A stretch of DNA of 64,000 nucleotides from Oxalobacter formigenes (lineage in GTDB: Bacteria > Pseudomonadota > Gammaproteobacteria > Burkholderiales > Burkholderiaceae_D). Below the pieces are notes generated by a model. The model saw only the letters and a list, made by a program, of their open reading frames with translations, did no database searches and was not told the origin of the DNA. This document shows positions 16,181 through 27,455 of this stretch, piece after piece (the stretch's first letter is position 1; each line of letters starts with the position of its first letter). The translations under genes and the position numbers were made by a program. The stretch is from the NCBI RefSeq assembly GCF_002127965.1, contig NZ_CP018787.1, forward strand, positions 2,108,001 to 2,172,000, written 5' to 3'.

Positions 16181-16921
16181 TTACAGGATGTCGATTTCAA
16201 AGGAAGCGGCATAAGGCTCGCGAATACCGAGTTCAGTTGCCGTTTTGCGATTCAGCATCAAAACCCGGTCGTCGAACCCGTATTTTCTGTCACGCAAATT
16301 ACGCTGGTGCTGGGAATCGTGATACCGCAAAAGCTGTGCTTTCCATTGCGCATCAGCTTCATCGAAACCGACGTAGAAATCCTTTTTCATACCGATTGTT
16401 TTCACGTCGCTGTTGAACAACAGGGCGATGGGCCATTCCACTTTCGACGCAATCGCCTTCATCATGTTGGCCATATCCCGATGGGCGCGATTGGAATCGT
16501 TCCCGTGAGGCATGAAAAGCAAATCAGGATGTATCTGACGGATCAGCTTTTCCAGAAAAAGCCGGTTGGCTTCATCATCGACAACCTGATCGTCAGGTGC
16601 ATTATTCAGGTTCAGAAAACGGAAGTTTTGATCAGGAAGGCCAAAGAAACGAAGGCTGCCAGTCTGTTCCCTCACGCGTAACTGTCGTTTTTCTTCCTGC
16701 GTCATTCCGGCGCCGTAGACCTTATCGATACCGCTGCCTGTTTCGGCGACAAGGGCATGGATATCATGGCCCTGATTTTTCAGATATTTCAGGGTGACGC
16801 CGATTGCGTCGAAATCGTCAGGATGGGGTGCCGTCACCAGAACCGTCATCGGACGGGGCCAGACAATACTGCGCAGGTCGGTTGGAGAACTTTTTGGAAG
16901 AAGAAAATCCAGATTCGTCAC
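16181..16921 (-). CDS. PIG-L/LmbE-family deacetylase
   Basis: The 246-residue protein has the zinc motif TAPHPDDFDAIG near residue 32 and a later HRD motif in NDSNRAHRDMANM, the signature of PIG-L N-acetylglucosamine-type deacetylases. Known relatives deacetylate GlcNAc-linked lipids, mycothiol or bacillithiol precursors; the substrate here is not evident. The start is GTG with AAAGGA eight bases upstream. Its position just after rnhB and the lipid A genes hints at an envelope sugar substrate, but that is weak evidence. Confidence 0.85.
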   Translation of the reverse strand: MTNLDFLLPKSSPTDLRSIVWPRPMTVLVTAPHPDDFDAIGVTLKYLKNQGHDIHALVAETGSGIDKVYGAGMTQEEKRQLRVREQTGSLRFFGLPDQNFRFLNLNNAPDDQVVDDEANRLFLEKLIRQIHPDLLFMPHGNDSNRAHRDMANMMKAIASKVEWPIALLFNSDVKTIGMKKDFYVGFDEADAQWKAQLLRYHDSQHQRNLRDRKYGFDDRVLMLNRKTATELGIREPYAASFEIDIL

Positions 16922-16955
16922 TTGAAAATCCTTTCATTCACGTCCGGTGAAAAAC

Positions 16956-17615
16956 TCAGTCGGAAAACGCTTCCGGTTCAAGGATCTTCCGGACAGGAGC
17001 ATATGTCTTGCGGTGGACAGGCGAAACACCGTGAATACTTAACTGTTCCAGATGATACGCCGTCGGGTAGCCTTTATGGCGGTCGAAACCATATTCAGGG
17101 TATTGACGATGCAAATCCAGCATGACGGCGTCCCGTGCCGTTTTGGCAAGAATGGAAGCAGCCGAAATGGCAGGCACCTTGTCGTCACCCTTGACAATGG
17201 CCTTTGCAGCAATTGCAAGCTTCGGACAGCGATTGCCGTCGATCAGGGCCAGCTCCGGCCTGATCGCCAGCGACTCGATGGCCCGTTTCATCGCCAGCAT
17301 GGAGGCATGCAGGATATTCAGTTCATCGATTTCTTCAATCGAGCATTCGGCGATAGCCCATGCCCTGGCGTACTGTTTGATTTCGAGCGCCAGCTCGTCC
17401 CGTCGATGTTCGGACAGTTTCTTGGAATCTTTCAGGCCAGCAATCGGATGATCCGGATCGAGAATGACCGCGGCCGCAAAAACAGGCCCCGCAATTGGCC
17501 CCCTGCCTGCCTCATCCGCTCCGCAAAAGAGCGTCACGCCTGATGCATAATCCTCATCGAACAAAGGAAGGGGCAAAGTGGAAGAAGCCGCACGTTTTCC
17601 GATTTTGTTAGCCAT
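16956..17615 (-). CDS. rnhB: Ribonuclease HII
   Basis: The 219-residue enzyme removes ribonucleotides from DNA. The metal-binding residues are seen in [20 protein letters not shown], with a further Asp in [11 protein letters not shown] and [17 protein letters not shown]. It overlaps the end of lpxB by eight bases, the conserved lpxB-rnhB arrangement at the end of the lipid A cluster. Length is normal. Confidence 0.96.
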   Translation of the reverse strand: MANKIGKRAASSTLPLPLFDEDYASGVTLFCGADEAGRGPIAGPVFAAAVILDPDHPIAGLKDSKKLSEHRRDELALEIKQYARAWAIAECSIEEIDELNILHASMLAMKRAIESLAIRPELALIDGNRCPKLAIAAKAIVKGDDKVPAISAASILAKTARDAVMLDLHRQYPEYGFDRHKGYPTAYHLEQLSIHGVSPVHRKTYAPVRKILEPEAFSD

Positions 17616-18750
17616 TGCCGTTCATGACTTCCAGAATGGCGTCGGCACTCGTCTGGGCCGTATTGCGTAACAGCGAATAGTGCATGGCAATGAAACGTTC
17701 TTCAAGACGCTGGCGGTTTGCCTGATCCGTCAGCTGGAACCACAATGCATCAGCCAAAGCCTGCCCGGTCGCCGCATTCTGGAGCAATTCAGGAACAATC
17801 ATTTCACCTGCCAGAATATTGGGCAAGCCGACAGGCGGTTTGACGATATGACGTGCGATTTCCCAGGTCGCCCGCATCAGCTTGTAGGCAATGACCATCG
17901 GTTTTTTGAACAGGGCCACTTCCAGTGTTGCTGTTCCGGAGGCAACCAGCACGGCATCAGCGGCTGTAATGGCGGCATGGGAATGCCCGCGCACGATTTG
18001 CAGTGGCAAATCATCCAGACGCGCGCCGGATACCAGTTTCGTGAAATATTTCAATTGTTCGTCACCCGCCATCGGGATCACAAACTGGATCGTCGGATCG
18101 CGCTGCAACAGTATTTTCGCCGATTCGACAAAAGCCGGACTGTTATATTTCAGTTCCGACATACGGCTGCCGGGCATAATCGTGATAACCGGTTTTTCCC
18201 TGTCCAGTCCAAGGCTCGTCCGTGCGGCATCGATATCCGGACGCATCGGAATCGATTCAGCCAGCGGATGACCGACATAGGTAACGGGAATACCCGCTTT
18301 CTGGTAAATGGCTTCCTCGAAAGGAAACAGGACGAGAATGCGTGAAACGGCTTCGGCAATTTTCCTGATGCGTCCGCTGCGCCATGCCCATACCGACGGG
18401 CTGACGAAATGAACGGTCTTGATACCTGCTTTTTTCAGGGCCAGTTCAAGACTGAGATTGAATTCGGGAGAATCGATACCGACGAAAACGTCCGGCCTCT
18501 GCGCAAGCAGATGATCCCGGAGATGGTTGTGGATACCCTTGATTTCACGATAGTGCGCCAGAACCTCGAACAGGCCGTTGACGGAAAGCTTTTCCATCGG
18601 CCAGTTGCTGACGAAATCGTATTTCGCCATCTGTGGGCCACCGATGCCGTGCATCAGTGTATCGGGCAATTGGGGACGAAGCGCCGACAGCAGGTTGGCT
18701 CCCAGCAAATCGCCGGACGTTTCACCTGCTACCATGGCTATCGATCTCAA
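17608..18750 (-). CDS. lpxB: Lipid-A-disaccharide synthase
   Basis: This enzyme joins UDP-2,3-diacylglucosamine and lipid X, the committed disaccharide step of lipid A synthesis at the inner membrane. [16 protein letters not shown] begins the protein, and [14 protein letters not shown] and [12 protein letters not shown] are family motifs. I chose TTG at 18750 because a strong GGGAGTGGGG lies just upstream and the conserved region begins six residues later (380 residues). A TTG at 18774 would add eight residues without a clear ribosome-binding site. It overlaps rnhB and follows lpxA. Confidence 0.94.
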   Translation of the reverse strand: MRSIAMVAGETSGDLLGANLLSALRPQLPDTLMHGIGGPQMAKYDFVSNWPMEKLSVNGLFEVLAHYREIKGIHNHLRDHLLAQRPDVFVGIDSPEFNLSLELALKKAGIKTVHFVSPSVWAWRSGRIRKIAEAVSRILVLFPFEEAIYQKAGIPVTYVGHPLAESIPMRPDIDAARTSLGLDREKPVITIMPGSRMSELKYNSPAFVESAKILLQRDPTIQFVIPMAGDEQLKYFTKLVSGARLDDLPLQIVRGHSHAAITAADAVLVASGTATLEVALFKKPMVIAYKLMRATWEIARHIVKPPVGLPNILAGEMIVPELLQNAATGQALADALWFQLTDQANRQRLEERFIAMHYSLLRNTAQTSADAILEVMNGNG

Positions 18751-18798
18751 AACCCCACTCCCTATCTGTGACAACGAACGGAAACGACCTGCGCCCGA

Positions 18799-19584
18799 TT
18801 ACCTGAGCAAACCTCTTTGCGCTTCGGAAATGAAGGTATGCATCTGTTCAATATATTTGGCGGATTCCGGAGAAGCGGCCGCTTCTTCCAGCAATTTCAT
18901 TTTGGCTTCTTCAAGCGTCAGGCCCGACCGGTAAACGGTTTTGTACGCCCTTTTGATCCCCGTGATCTGATCCGGGGAAAAACCGCGGCGTCTCAGACCT
19001 TCCGCATTGATGCCGTAAGCCGTTGTCGGCGTTCCGGAAGCCATGACGAAAGGAGAAATATCCTGTGAAATCTTGGCGCCAAACCCGGTCATGGCATGGT
19101 CTCCGATCCGGCAAAACTGATGGATCAGCGTAAAACCGCCGAGAATGACCCAGTCGCCGATATGAACGTGGCCTGCTAGCTGGGCGCTATTGGCGAAAAT
19201 GGTGTTGTTCCCGACCTGACAGTCATGGGCCAGATGGACATACGCCATGATCCAGTTATCGTTACCCAGACGGGTTACGCCAACATCCTGTGCCGTTCCC
19301 AGATTGAAGGTGCAGAATTCACGAATGGTGTTGCGATCGCCAATTTCGAGTTTCGTTTCTTCCCCGGCGTATTTCTTGTCCTGAGGCATGGCACCCAGAG
19401 AGGCAAACTGGAAAATATGATTGTCTTCACCGATCGTCGTGTGGCCTTCAATGACGACATGTGGGCCGACTTTGGTACGGGCACCGATTTTGACGTTCGG
19501 GCCGATGATCGAATAAGGTCCGACTTCGACCGAGCTGTCCAATTCGGCTTTCGGATCGACTATTGCACTGGGATGAATCGCCAT
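18799..19584 (-). CDS. lpxA: UDP-N-acetylglucosamine acyltransferase
   Basis: The 261-residue enzyme adds the first hydroxyacyl chain to UDP-GlcNAc in lipid A synthesis. Left-handed beta-helix hexapeptide repeats ([28 protein letters not shown]) fill the N-terminal two thirds, with the catalytic His in [14 protein letters not shown] helical C-terminal domain follows. The start ATG overlaps the fabZ stop by one base (TGATG), so translation is probably coupled. A longer upstream frame inside fabZ was rejected. Confidence 0.96.
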   Translation of the reverse strand: MAIHPSAIVDPKAELDSSVEVGPYSIIGPNVKIGARTKVGPHVVIEGHTTIGEDNHIFQFASLGAMPQDKKYAGEETKLEIGDRNTIREFCTFNLGTAQDVGVTRLGNDNWIMAYVHLAHDCQVGNNTIFANSAQLAGHVHIGDWVILGGFTLIHQFCRIGDHAMTGFGAKISQDISPFVMASGTPTTAYGINAEGLRRRGFSPDQITGIKRAYKTVYRSGLTLEEAKMKLLEEAAASPESAKYIEQMHTFISEAQRGLLR

Positions 19585-20051
19585 CAGGCTTCCACTTTCT
19601 GGGCGACGACACCGCCCCGAATGGCACACATCAGTTCCGCTTCAACAGCCAGCTGTCCGTCAACCATGCCCTTCGTCCTGAACTTCCACATACCTCTTGA
19701 ACTGCGAACCAGTTCCGCTTCCATCACCAGCTGGTCACCCGGTTCGACTGGCCGTTTGAAACGGGCACTGTCAATCGTCGCAAAATAAACGACGGCATCC
19801 TTGTCCAGTTTGCTGTCAGCGGACATGAACGCGAAAATCGCTGCCGTCTGGGCCAGCGCCTCGATAATCAGCACACCCGGCATAACAGGATGATTCGGGA
19901 AATGGCCGTTGAAAAACTCTTCATTGGCAGTAACGTTTTTGATGGCAGTGATTTTCTTGCCGGCTTCCCAGTCGAGGACACGGTCAACGAGCAACATGGG
20001 ATAACGATGGGGCAACAACTCGCGGATCTGATGAATATTCAGGGTGTTCAT
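19584..20051 (-). CDS. fabZ: 3-hydroxyacyl-ACP dehydratase FabZ
   Basis: The 155-residue hot-dog-fold enzyme dehydrates hydroxyacyl-ACP in fatty acid synthesis and competes with LpxA/LpxD for the same acyl-ACP pool. [14 protein letters not shown], and [20 protein letters not shown] with the catalytic His and Glu, are complete. It overlaps lpxD at ATGA and lpxA at TGATG. The lpxD-fabZ-lpxA order is conserved in Gram-negatives. Confidence 0.96.
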   Translation of the reverse strand: MNTLNIHQIRELLPHRYPMLLVDRVLDWEAGKKITAIKNVTANEEFFNGHFPNHPVMPGVLIIEALAQTAAIFAFMSADSKLDKDAVVYFATIDSARFKRPVEPGDQLVMEAELVRSSRGMWKFRTKGMVDGQLAVEAELMCAIRGGVVAQKVEA

Positions 20052-21100
20052 TTTTCAGTTTCAGTTAAGGCTTTTACAGTTTTTTCCAATTCACGGATTC
20101 TATCACGCATAGTGCCCAATTTACGCACCAGCACAGCAGTCTTTTCCCACTCCTGATGCTTTGCCAGTGGATAAAAACCGGAATAAACGCCCGGTTCGGT
20201 AACCGAACTCTGGACAACACTCGATGCCGTGATATGGGTTCTGTCCGCAATCGTCAAATGACCGCCGATCATGGCCGCTCCACCGACCGTACAGTTCTTG
20301 CCGAAAATCGCGCTACCAGCGACACCGACACAACCCGCCATCGCCGAGTTTTCACCGACATGGCAGTTATGGCCGATCTGGATCTGATTATCCAGCTTGA
20401 CGCCATTTTCGATAATCGTGTCGGACAATGCACCACGGTCGATAGTCGTATTGGCACCGATCTGGACATCGTTACCGATAATGACGCGGCCTGTCTGGGG
20501 AATCTTGACCCAGACACCATCTTCATTGGCAAAACCGAAGCCTTCACATCCGATGACGGCCCCAGGACGCAAAACACCGCGTTCCCCGATTTCACATTCA
20601 TTCAAAAAGATAACCCGAGGGAAGAAACGGCACCCCGCTCCGACTTTTGCCTTCCTGCCGATAAAGCAACCCGCTTCAATCACACAGTTCTCCCCGATTT
20701 CAGCTTCCGCCTCAATGGTCACAAAAGGACCGATAGAAGCCGTTGGAGCAACTTTCGCAGACGGATCGATTACCGCACTGGGATGGATGCCTTGCACCGG
20801 AGGAATGGTTTTGAAACTTTCGAACAGCTGCGCCGCATGGGCGAAATAGGCGTAAGGATTTTTGGCGACGATGCGCGAACCCTTGAACAGATCGCCAACC
20901 AGCTGATTGTCTTTCGGGGAAATGATCAGTGCACCGGCCTGGGACCGTTTCACTTCATTTCTCAGGCGGGGATTGGTCAGAAAAGTGATATGCGAGGAAT
21001 CGGCATTATCGAGAGGAGCGAAACCGGCTACTTTAGTTTCGCCGTTACCAATAAGTTGACCGCCGAAGCGGTCAACGAGTTCTGCAAGACTGATTAACAT
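20048..21100 (-). CDS. lpxD: UDP-3-O-(3-hydroxyacyl)glucosamine N-acyltransferase
   Basis: The 350-residue enzyme adds the second acyl chain in lipid A synthesis. An N-terminal uridine-binding domain (about residues 1-100) is followed by hexapeptide repeats. The catalytic His lies in [22 protein letters not shown]-terminal helix ([22 protein letters not shown]) extends the protein. The gene follows ompH by 17 bases and overlaps fabZ (ATGA). Confidence 0.96.
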   Translation of the reverse strand: MLISLAELVDRFGGQLIGNGETKVAGFAPLDNADSSHITFLTNPRLRNEVKRSQAGALIISPKDNQLVGDLFKGSRIVAKNPYAYFAHAAQLFESFKTIPPVQGIHPSAVIDPSAKVAPTASIGPFVTIEAEAEIGENCVIEAGCFIGRKAKVGAGCRFFPRVIFLNECEIGERGVLRPGAVIGCEGFGFANEDGVWVKIPQTGRVIIGNDVQIGANTTIDRGALSDTIIENGVKLDNQIQIGHNCHVGENSAMAGCVGVAGSAIFGKNCTVGGAAMIGGHLTIADRTHITASSVVQSSVTEPGVYSGFYPLAKHQEWEKTAVLVRKLGTMRDRIRELEKTVKALTETEK

Positions 21101-21117
21101 CCTGATATTTGAAAAGA

Positions 21118-21636
21118 TTATTTATTGAGTGCTTTCAGAACCTGATCGGTAATATCGACACGAGGATTGATATAGGCAGCATCCTGAACGATCAGATCAT
21201 ATTTTTCCGCTTTGGCAATCCGGTCGATTTCCTTGTTCACACGATCGACAACCTTGGCCAGTTCTTCATTGCGGCGTTGCATCAGGTCTTCACGGAATGC
21301 ACGCTGCTTGCGCTGGAAATCCTGGGACAGGTCGGCCAGTTCACGCTGGCGTTTCAAACGATCGGACTCGGTCAGAACAGGCATATCCTTTTCAAGTTTT
21401 TCGCTCATCGTTTTCAAACGGGCCTGCGCACCGTGCATTTCCTTGGCACGTTTTGAAAAATCGGCTTCGAGTTTTTTCTCGGCTGCCTTGGCAGGAGCGG
21501 ATTCGCTCATGATCTTGTCAGGATTGATATAACCCACTTTGGACGTCTGGGCCTGTGCGAAACCAAAGATACCCAAACAAAATGCAAGGACGGCTATTTT
21601 TTTCGTATCCATAAGAGTTTTAGCAAAATTATTCAA
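21118..21636 (-). CDS. ompH: Periplasmic chaperone Skp/OmpH
   Basis: The 172-residue protein has a signal peptide (KKIAVLAFCLGIFGFAQAQ) and a long charged coiled coil (RQRELADLSQDFQRKQRAF) typical of Skp, which carries unfolded outer-membrane proteins through the periplasm. TTG at 21636 was chosen because GGAGAAG stands just before it; ATG at 21612 has no ribosome-binding site. Either start leaves a workable signal. The gene lies between bamA, which folds its clients, and lpxD. Confidence 0.93.
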   Translation of the reverse strand: MNNFAKTLMDTKKIAVLAFCLGIFGFAQAQTSKVGYINPDKIMSESAPAKAAEKKLEADFSKRAKEMHGAQARLKTMSEKLEKDMPVLTESDRLKRQRELADLSQDFQRKQRAFREDLMQRRNEELAKVVDRVNKEIDRIAKAEKYDLIVQDAAYINPRVDITDQVLKALNK

Positions 21637-21688
21637 GTTACTTCTCCAAAAAATAAATCGTCAATATGTTTATTATGCCATCGATTCA

Positions 21689-24016
21689 CTAGAAACCGGT
21701 ACCCAACTGGAACTGGAAGGCTTCTTTTTGATCGCCTTCTTTCGAATTCAGCGGGATACCGTAACTGAGTTTCAAAGGACCGATCGGCGACACCCAACTG
21801 ACACCGAACCCGGCTGAGTATCTCAAATTACCCAGATCAATGTTTTGATTGTCCGCATAAACGTTACCTGCATCGAGGAAGGTAAACCAGCGCAAAGTCT
21901 TGTCGCCGCCCATGCCCGGCATCGGGAATTGCAATTCCACATTACCGACAACGCGTTTGGTACCACCGAGATAAACACGATTGCCATAATAATCGTATTC
22001 AACACGTCCCAGAGAAGAGCTTTCATAGCCACGAACCGTACCCATACCACCGGCATAGAAGTTCTTGAAAAGAGGATATGGATTTCCGCCGAGACCTTTA
22101 CCATAATCGACCATGCCGTTCAAAGCCAGAGTCCCGCTCGAGAAAAGTGGCATGAAATACTGGTGCTGATAGGACAACTTATAGTATTTCATATCGCCCA
22201 GAAGAGAAACTTCGGCATTCGCCTTCTGGTATCGGCCTTTGGTCGGAATAAGGGCACTGTCACGATTATCCCTTTGCCAGGCAACCGTCAACGGTACCGA
22301 CCAGGCAGAAGCTGTAGTCCCGTCTGTACCGAACTGCCGCACGAATTCCAGATATTGCGGTGGACTGTTCCAGTAAGTGTCGATACTGGTATTTTCAACC
22401 CCTACACCGAAAAATACCCTGTCCACTTCGGTAAACGGAATACCGAAATTGACGTTTCCGCCCATTGTTTTGACTTTATAATCGCTATCGTTAATCAAAG
22501 GCGGCCGGATCGTACGATAAAAGATTTCGTAACGGCGGCTGATACCATCGTCGGTAAAATAAGGATTGGTCTGTGCCAGCGAAATCGTTCTGTAGCGCTG
22601 GCTGGTATTGACGTTCAAGGCAACGTCATTACCGGTACCGGCAAAATTCTGCTGTTCGATGGAGCCCGACAGCAACAGTTTGTCACTTTGAGAAAAACCG
22701 GCGCCCAGCATGACGTTACCAGTCGGTTTTTCGACGACCTTCATATTGACGTCAACCTGATCGACGGTTCCCTGAACCTCGGGGGTTTCGACAGCCACTT
22801 CAGTAAAGAAACCCAGACGGTCAACACGGTCACGGGACAATTTGATGTTCTTGCCGTTATACCATGAACCCTCCATTTGACGGAATTCACGACGAATGAC
22901 TTCATCACGGGTCTTGTTATTGCCCGCAATCGTAATCTGGCGGACATAAACACGCTTGCCCGGATCGACGAAAATCGTGAAAGCGACTTCTTTCTTTTCA
23001 CGATCGATATCGGGCTGCGGATTGACATTCGCAAACGCATAACCAAAGTTGCCCAGATATTCGGTAATGTCCCTGGAACTGTTCGTCAGTTTCTCACCGG
23101 AATAAACATCGCCTTTTTTCAGCTGGATGAGATTGCGGATTTCTTTTTCACGACCGAAAAGCTCGCCCTCGAGCCGGATGTCGGAAACCTTGTACTTGTC
23201 ACCTTCCTTGATATTGACGGTGATGTAAATGTCTTTCTTGTCGGATGTGATCGACACCTGCGTCGATTCAACCTGCATTTCGATGTAACCGCGATTCTGG
23301 TAGTACGACTTGATAGCTTCAAGATCGCCCGTCATTTTTTCCTTGGAATACTGGTCTGCCTTGGTATACCAGGTAAACCAGCCCGGCGTACGCAACTTGA
23401 TGACCTCCAGCAATTTCTTGTCCGAGAATGCCTTGTTGCCGACGAATTTGATCTGCTTGATACGCGCCACTTCACCTTCATCAACCGTGAAGTTGACAGC
23501 GACCCTGTTCCGTTCAACCGGAGTGATCGTCGTCGTAATCTGGACACCATACAGGCCATGAGACAGGTATTGCCTTTTCAGTTCCTGCTCTGCACGATCA
23601 AGCAGCGAACGGTCATAAATACGGCCTTCACCGAGTCCGACATCTTTAAGCGACTTGATCAGGGCTGCCTTTTCGAATTCCTTGGCACCTGTAAAATCCA
23701 CACTGGCAATCGCAGGCCTTTCTTCAACGATAACGACCAGAACGTCGCCTTCAGCGTCAATTCTGACATCCTTGAAAAAGCCGGTAGCATAAAGCGCCTT
23801 GATGGCTGAAACGGCTTTTTCATCATTAAACGTTTCACCCACACGAACAGGCAGGTAATTGAAAACCGTTCCCGCTTCAGTACGCTGAATGCCTTCTACA
23901 CGAATATCCTTGACGGTAAAAGGCTCGACTGCCTGGGCAACATTCGAATAAAAAGCCATGGATATCGCTGCCAGCAGTGACAAACGAAAAGGCAAACGTT
24001 GATGAAATAATTTCAT
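21689..24016 (-). CDS. bamA: Outer-membrane assembly factor BamA
   Basis: The 775-residue protein has a signal peptide ending near AVAQA/VEPFTV, five POTRA domains (about residues 25-420) and a C-terminal 16-strand barrel. The barrel contains the VRGY motif (GTVRGYESSSLG), and the protein ends QFQLGTGF with terminal aromatic Phe. BamA inserts beta-barrel proteins in the outer membrane. ATG at 24016 was preferred to an upstream GTG at 24037. Downstream ompH is the matching periplasmic chaperone. Confidence 0.96.
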   Translation of the reverse strand: MKLFHQRLPFRLSLLAAISMAFYSNVAQAVEPFTVKDIRVEGIQRTEAGTVFNYLPVRVGETFNDEKAVSAIKALYATGFFKDVRIDAEGDVLVVIVEERPAIASVDFTGAKEFEKAALIKSLKDVGLGEGRIYDRSLLDRAEQELKRQYLSHGLYGVQITTTITPVERNRVAVNFTVDEGEVARIKQIKFVGNKAFSDKKLLEVIKLRTPGWFTWYTKADQYSKEKMTGDLEAIKSYYQNRGYIEMQVESTQVSITSDKKDIYITVNIKEGDKYKVSDIRLEGELFGREKEIRNLIQLKKGDVYSGEKLTNSSRDITEYLGNFGYAFANVNPQPDIDREKKEVAFTIFVDPGKRVYVRQITIAGNNKTRDEVIRREFRQMEGSWYNGKNIKLSRDRVDRLGFFTEVAVETPEVQGTVDQVDVNMKVVEKPTGNVMLGAGFSQSDKLLLSGSIEQQNFAGTGNDVALNVNTSQRYRTISLAQTNPYFTDDGISRRYEIFYRTIRPPLINDSDYKVKTMGGNVNFGIPFTEVDRVFFGVGVENTSIDTYWNSPPQYLEFVRQFGTDGTTASAWSVPLTVAWQRDNRDSALIPTKGRYQKANAEVSLLGDMKYYKLSYQHQYFMPLFSSGTLALNGMVDYGKGLGGNPYPLFKNFYAGGMGTVRGYESSSLGRVEYDYYGNRVYLGGTKRVVGNVELQFPMPGMGGDKTLRWFTFLDAGNVYADNQNIDLGNLRYSAGFGVSWVSPIGPLKLSYGIPLNSKEGDQKEAFQFQLGTGF

Positions 24017-24066
24017 GAATCTGATTTTAGACGCCACAAAAAACTCACATTCAGCCGGTTTTTCAC

Positions 24067-25446
24067 TCAGAAAAAGATCCGGATGACATCATTAAAAACG
24101 GCAACCAATAACAATAATCCAAGGATACCGACACCGATTTTATAGCCTATTTTCGCAATACGATCCGAAATAGAACCACCAGTCACAACTTCCACTGCAT
24201 AATACAGCAAAAGTCCTCCATCCAGAACAGGTATCGGAAGTAAATTCATCACACCGATACTGATACTGATGAACACGATAAAATGGAGATAGCGGATAAG
24301 CCCGGCGCGGGCTGTCTGCCCGGCATAATCGGCAATGGCAATCGGACCGGTGATATTTTTCAGCGACACATCGCCAACCAGCATTCTGCCAATCATTTTT
24401 ACCGTGATATACGAGGTATCCCAGGTTTTCGAAATGCCTTCCATCAGCGCAACCGGAACGCTGTAACTCAGTATGGTCATTTCAGGCATGACAGAAATAT
24501 TGGCGTCCATTTTGCCGATCAACTGGTCTTTGACCGTTTTCGCTTCCGGCGTCAGGGTAATGCTGACCGGTTCATTATTGCGCAAAACGTCCAGCGCCAA
24601 CGTTTTTCCGGGGGATTGCCGGATGATATTGACGAGTGCAAGAGAATCCAGAACAGGTTCTCCGTCGATTTTGACGATTTTGTCACCTTCCATAAGACCT
24701 GACTGTGCGGCAACACCTCCTTCAATCGTTTTTCCGACAATGGCGGGTGGCCTCTCGACACCGAGGCCGAGTTTGCCGATAAAATCCTTGTCGACGTCTT
24801 CAATCGACACCTGATTCATGGGCAACATGACTGTTTTTTCCGGGACACGCGGCGCGCCTTCAGCATCCGTTGGCCCTGAAGAAGCGACCCCGACGGAAAC
24901 CGCCGACCGTGCTTCCATCAGCATTTCAGTCATTTTCCAGCGTACCTGCTGCCAGTTATGGATCGGCATGCCGTCAATGTTGACGATGGTTTCGCCGCCC
25001 CTCAAACCGGCCTGATAAGCAACTGTATTGGTCGGCACTTCGCGAAGTTTTGCAATTGGCTCAGGCATGCCGTAGATATAAAGTCCGGTCAAAACGACGA
25101 TGGCCAGCACGAAATTGGCCAGCGGCCCTGCCGCAACGATGGCAATACGGCGCCAGACATTCTGGCTGGTAAATTCACGTTTCCTGTCCTCCGGCGAAAC
25201 CTGACTCAAATCGTCGGCTCTTGCATCAAGCAATTTGACATACCCGCCCAGAGGCAACGCGGAAAGCGCCCACTCCGTCTGGTCAGGGCCGAATTTGCGG
25301 CTATACAGGATTTTCCCCATCCCCAGAGAAAAACGCAGAACCTTGACATTGCAAAGACGGGCCATCCAGTAATGACCCAGCTCATGAAAGACGATGAGTA
25401 CGGACAAGGCAAAGATGAATGCAAAAAATGTTTGAATGAATATCAT
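24067..25446 (-). CDS. rseP: Site-2 protease RseP
   Basis: The 459-residue inner-membrane zinc protease has HELGH near residue 21, two PDZ domains (about 115-290) and the C-terminal [10 protein letters not shown] motif, with about four membrane spans. It cuts membrane anti-sigma factors in the envelope stress response and clears signal-peptide remnants. Its ATG overlaps the dxr stop (ATGA). Neighbouring bamA makes the stress link natural. Confidence 0.96.
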   Translation of the reverse strand: MIFIQTFFAFIFALSVLIVFHELGHYWMARLCNVKVLRFSLGMGKILYSRKFGPDQTEWALSALPLGGYVKLLDARADDLSQVSPEDRKREFTSQNVWRRIAIVAAGPLANFVLAIVVLTGLYIYGMPEPIAKLREVPTNTVAYQAGLRGGETIVNIDGMPIHNWQQVRWKMTEMLMEARSAVSVGVASSGPTDAEGAPRVPEKTVMLPMNQVSIEDVDKDFIGKLGLGVERPPAIVGKTIEGGVAAQSGLMEGDKIVKIDGEPVLDSLALVNIIRQSPGKTLALDVLRNNEPVSITLTPEAKTVKDQLIGKMDANISVMPEMTILSYSVPVALMEGISKTWDTSYITVKMIGRMLVGDVSLKNITGPIAIADYAGQTARAGLIRYLHFIVFISISIGVMNLLPIPVLDGGLLLYYAVEVVTGGSISDRIAKIGYKIGVGILGLLLLVAVFNDVIRIFF

Positions 25447-26630
25447 TGCAAAATCAAATCGGTTGCGACCGTCCGTGCTGCGCGGTCATGCATTAAAACA
25501 CTATCGATCGTCGTTACAGCACTTTCTGTCATTACCTTGTCCAGAACATTGGCCACAACGTAATCAATCCGTCGGAAACTGATTCTCTCGTCCAGAAAAG
25601 CCTGAACGGCCACTTCGTTGGCGGCATTCAGAATGGCCGGTGTCGCCCCACCCGTTTCAAGCGCTTCATAAGCCAGCTTCAGGCAAGGAAAACGGACGAA
25701 ATCGGGGGACTCGAACTGCAAGGTACCGATCCGTGTCAGATCCAGAGGCGTCACTCCGGACGTCATCCGGTCAGGATAAGCGAGCGCATGGGCAATCGGA
25801 ATCCGCATATCCGGATTTCCAAGCTGTGCAATGACCGAACCGTCAATATAGGAAACCATTGAATGAATGACGCTTTGGGGGTGAATGACCACTTCAATCT
25901 GGCTTGCCGGAATACCGAAGAGCCAGTGCGCCTCGATCACTTCCAGTCCTTTATTCATCATGGTAGCAGAATCGACGGATATTTTGCGCCCCATTACCCA
26001 TTTCGGATGGGCGATCGCCTGTTCCGGTGTCACGCTATCCAGTGTATCGACTGGTCGATGCAAAAAAGGGCCGCCTGAAGCGGTCAGCAAAACCTTCGAA
26101 ACACCATGCTGATGCGGAAAACGCTTGTGTGAAAAGGGTAGACACTGAAAAATGGCATTGTGTTCGCTGTCGATAGGCAACAAGGTGGCATCGTGATTGA
26201 TGACAGCGTCGATAAACAGCTGGCCGGACATCACCAGTGCTTCCTTGTTGGCGAGCATGACTTTTTTGCCTGCACGTGCCGCTGCCAATGCCGGCGCGAG
26301 ACCTGCAGCGCCGACAATGGCCGCCATGACGGCATCGCATTTTTCGGAGGCGGCCACTTGGCAAAGCGCTTTCTCGCCATACAAAACTTCGGTTTTCAGC
26401 CCTTTGGAACGCAAGGATTTCTGAAGAAGCAATGCCGATTCCGGCGTGCCGACAACGGCGACTTCAGGCTGGAATTTTTCGCACTGTTCCAGTAATTGGT
26501 CAACATGCCGGTTCGCCGTCAGGGCATAAACGGAATACTGATCCGGATGGCGCGACAGCACATCCAGCGTCGAGACACCGATTGAGCCTGTAGAACCCAG
26601 AACTGTGATGACCTGCCTTCGCGCCGTCAT
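25443..26630 (-). CDS. dxr: 1-deoxy-D-xylulose-5-phosphate reductoisomerase
   Basis: The enzyme makes methylerythritol phosphate in non-mevalonate isoprenoid synthesis using [50 protein letters not shown] and the metal-binding E are present. ATG at 26630 gives 395 residues; a GTG at 26642 inside the end of cdsA would add MAIK and cannot be excluded. It stands between cdsA and rseP, with uppS, a downstream user of isoprenoids, also in the cluster. Confidence 0.95.
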   Translation of the reverse strand: MTARRQVITVLGSTGSIGVSTLDVLSRHPDQYSVYALTANRHVDQLLEQCEKFQPEVAVVGTPESALLLQKSLRSKGLKTEVLYGEKALCQVAASEKCDAVMAAIVGAAGLAPALAAARAGKKVMLANKEALVMSGQLFIDAVINHDATLLPIDSEHNAIFQCLPFSHKRFPHQHGVSKVLLTASGGPFLHRPVDTLDSVTPEQAIAHPKWVMGRKISVDSATMMNKGLEVIEAHWLFGIPASQIEVVIHPQSVIHSMVSYIDGSVIAQLGNPDMRIPIAHALAYPDRMTSGVTPLDLTRIGTLQFESPDFVRFPCLKLAYEALETGGATPAILNAANEVAVQAFLDERISFRRIDYVVANVLDKVMTESAVTTIDSVLMHDRAARTVATDLILQ

Positions 26631-26632
26631 TT

Positions 26633-27451
26633 TTATAGCCACATCCCCAATAAAACGGCCAGTGGCAACATCGGGATCAGGGAATCGATACGATCCAGAA
26701 CGCCGCCATGCCCTGGCAACAAGTTACTGCTGTCTTTGAAACCGATACGCCGTTTCAGTTTCGATTCAAGCAAATCACCCACGATACTCATGGCGACCAG
26801 CAAGACAAGGCCTCCGATCATTCCGCCCCAGCCGTACTTTTCAAATATCAGCACACTGATATTGGATTCAGGAGTTGAAAAATTCATGGAGGCAATGGCA
26901 AGCAGTATAACAGTCACCATGCCGCCGACAACACCTTCCCAGGTTTTTCCCGGAGAAATGGCCGGAGCCAGTTTATGCCTGCCGAACGCTCTTCCTGCAA
27001 AATAGGCACCGATATCGGCCAGCCATGCAATCACAAGGATCGACAGCAAAAACAGCGCAGAACGCTTATACAGGAGAAGCACGCACAGGAAACTGGAAAG
27101 AATGGAAAACAGGTAACAAGCCTGATAAATATGGCCCGACAAGGTATGCAGGGGCGGTATCGTGCGGAAAAGCGACGGGATAAGCAAAGCGATCCAGATC
27201 AGCACGGCAACGAAGGCAAACCAGATATAGGCGGTGGAAGACAGCCACAACCCGGTAAATACAAATATCAGGCTTGCCAATACAGCAACGGCTATCGGAT
27301 ATCTGTTATCGAAAAGTCTGGCGTTTTCCCAGGCACCCGCGGCAAAAAACACCAGCAGGAACAGTCCGAAAAGCCATTCACTCCGGGACCAGAGGATCAA
27401 AAACAAAACTGCAGCCAGACATAAAGCGGTTATGACTCGTTGTTTCAGCAT
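26633..27451 (-). CDS. cdsA: Phosphatidate cytidylyltransferase
   Basis: The 272-residue inner-membrane enzyme makes CDP-diacylglycerol, the precursor of all major phospholipids. It has about eight hydrophobic helices and the C-terminal CDP-alcohol signature [36 protein letters not shown] at 27451 follows the uppS stop by four bases. The uppS-cdsA-dxr order is conserved. Confidence 0.95.
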   Translation of the reverse strand: MLKQRVITALCLAAVLFLILWSRSEWLFGLFLLVFFAAGAWENARLFDNRYPIAVAVLASLIFVFTGLWLSSTAYIWFAFVAVLIWIALLIPSLFRTIPPLHTLSGHIYQACYLFSILSSFLCVLLLYKRSALFLLSILVIAWLADIGAYFAGRAFGRHKLAPAISPGKTWEGVVGGMVTVILLAIASMNFSTPESNISVLIFEKYGWGGMIGGLVLLVAMSIVGDLLESKLKRRIGFKDSSNLLPGHGGVLDRIDSLIPMLPLAVLLGMWL

Positions 27452-27455
27452 TTGC

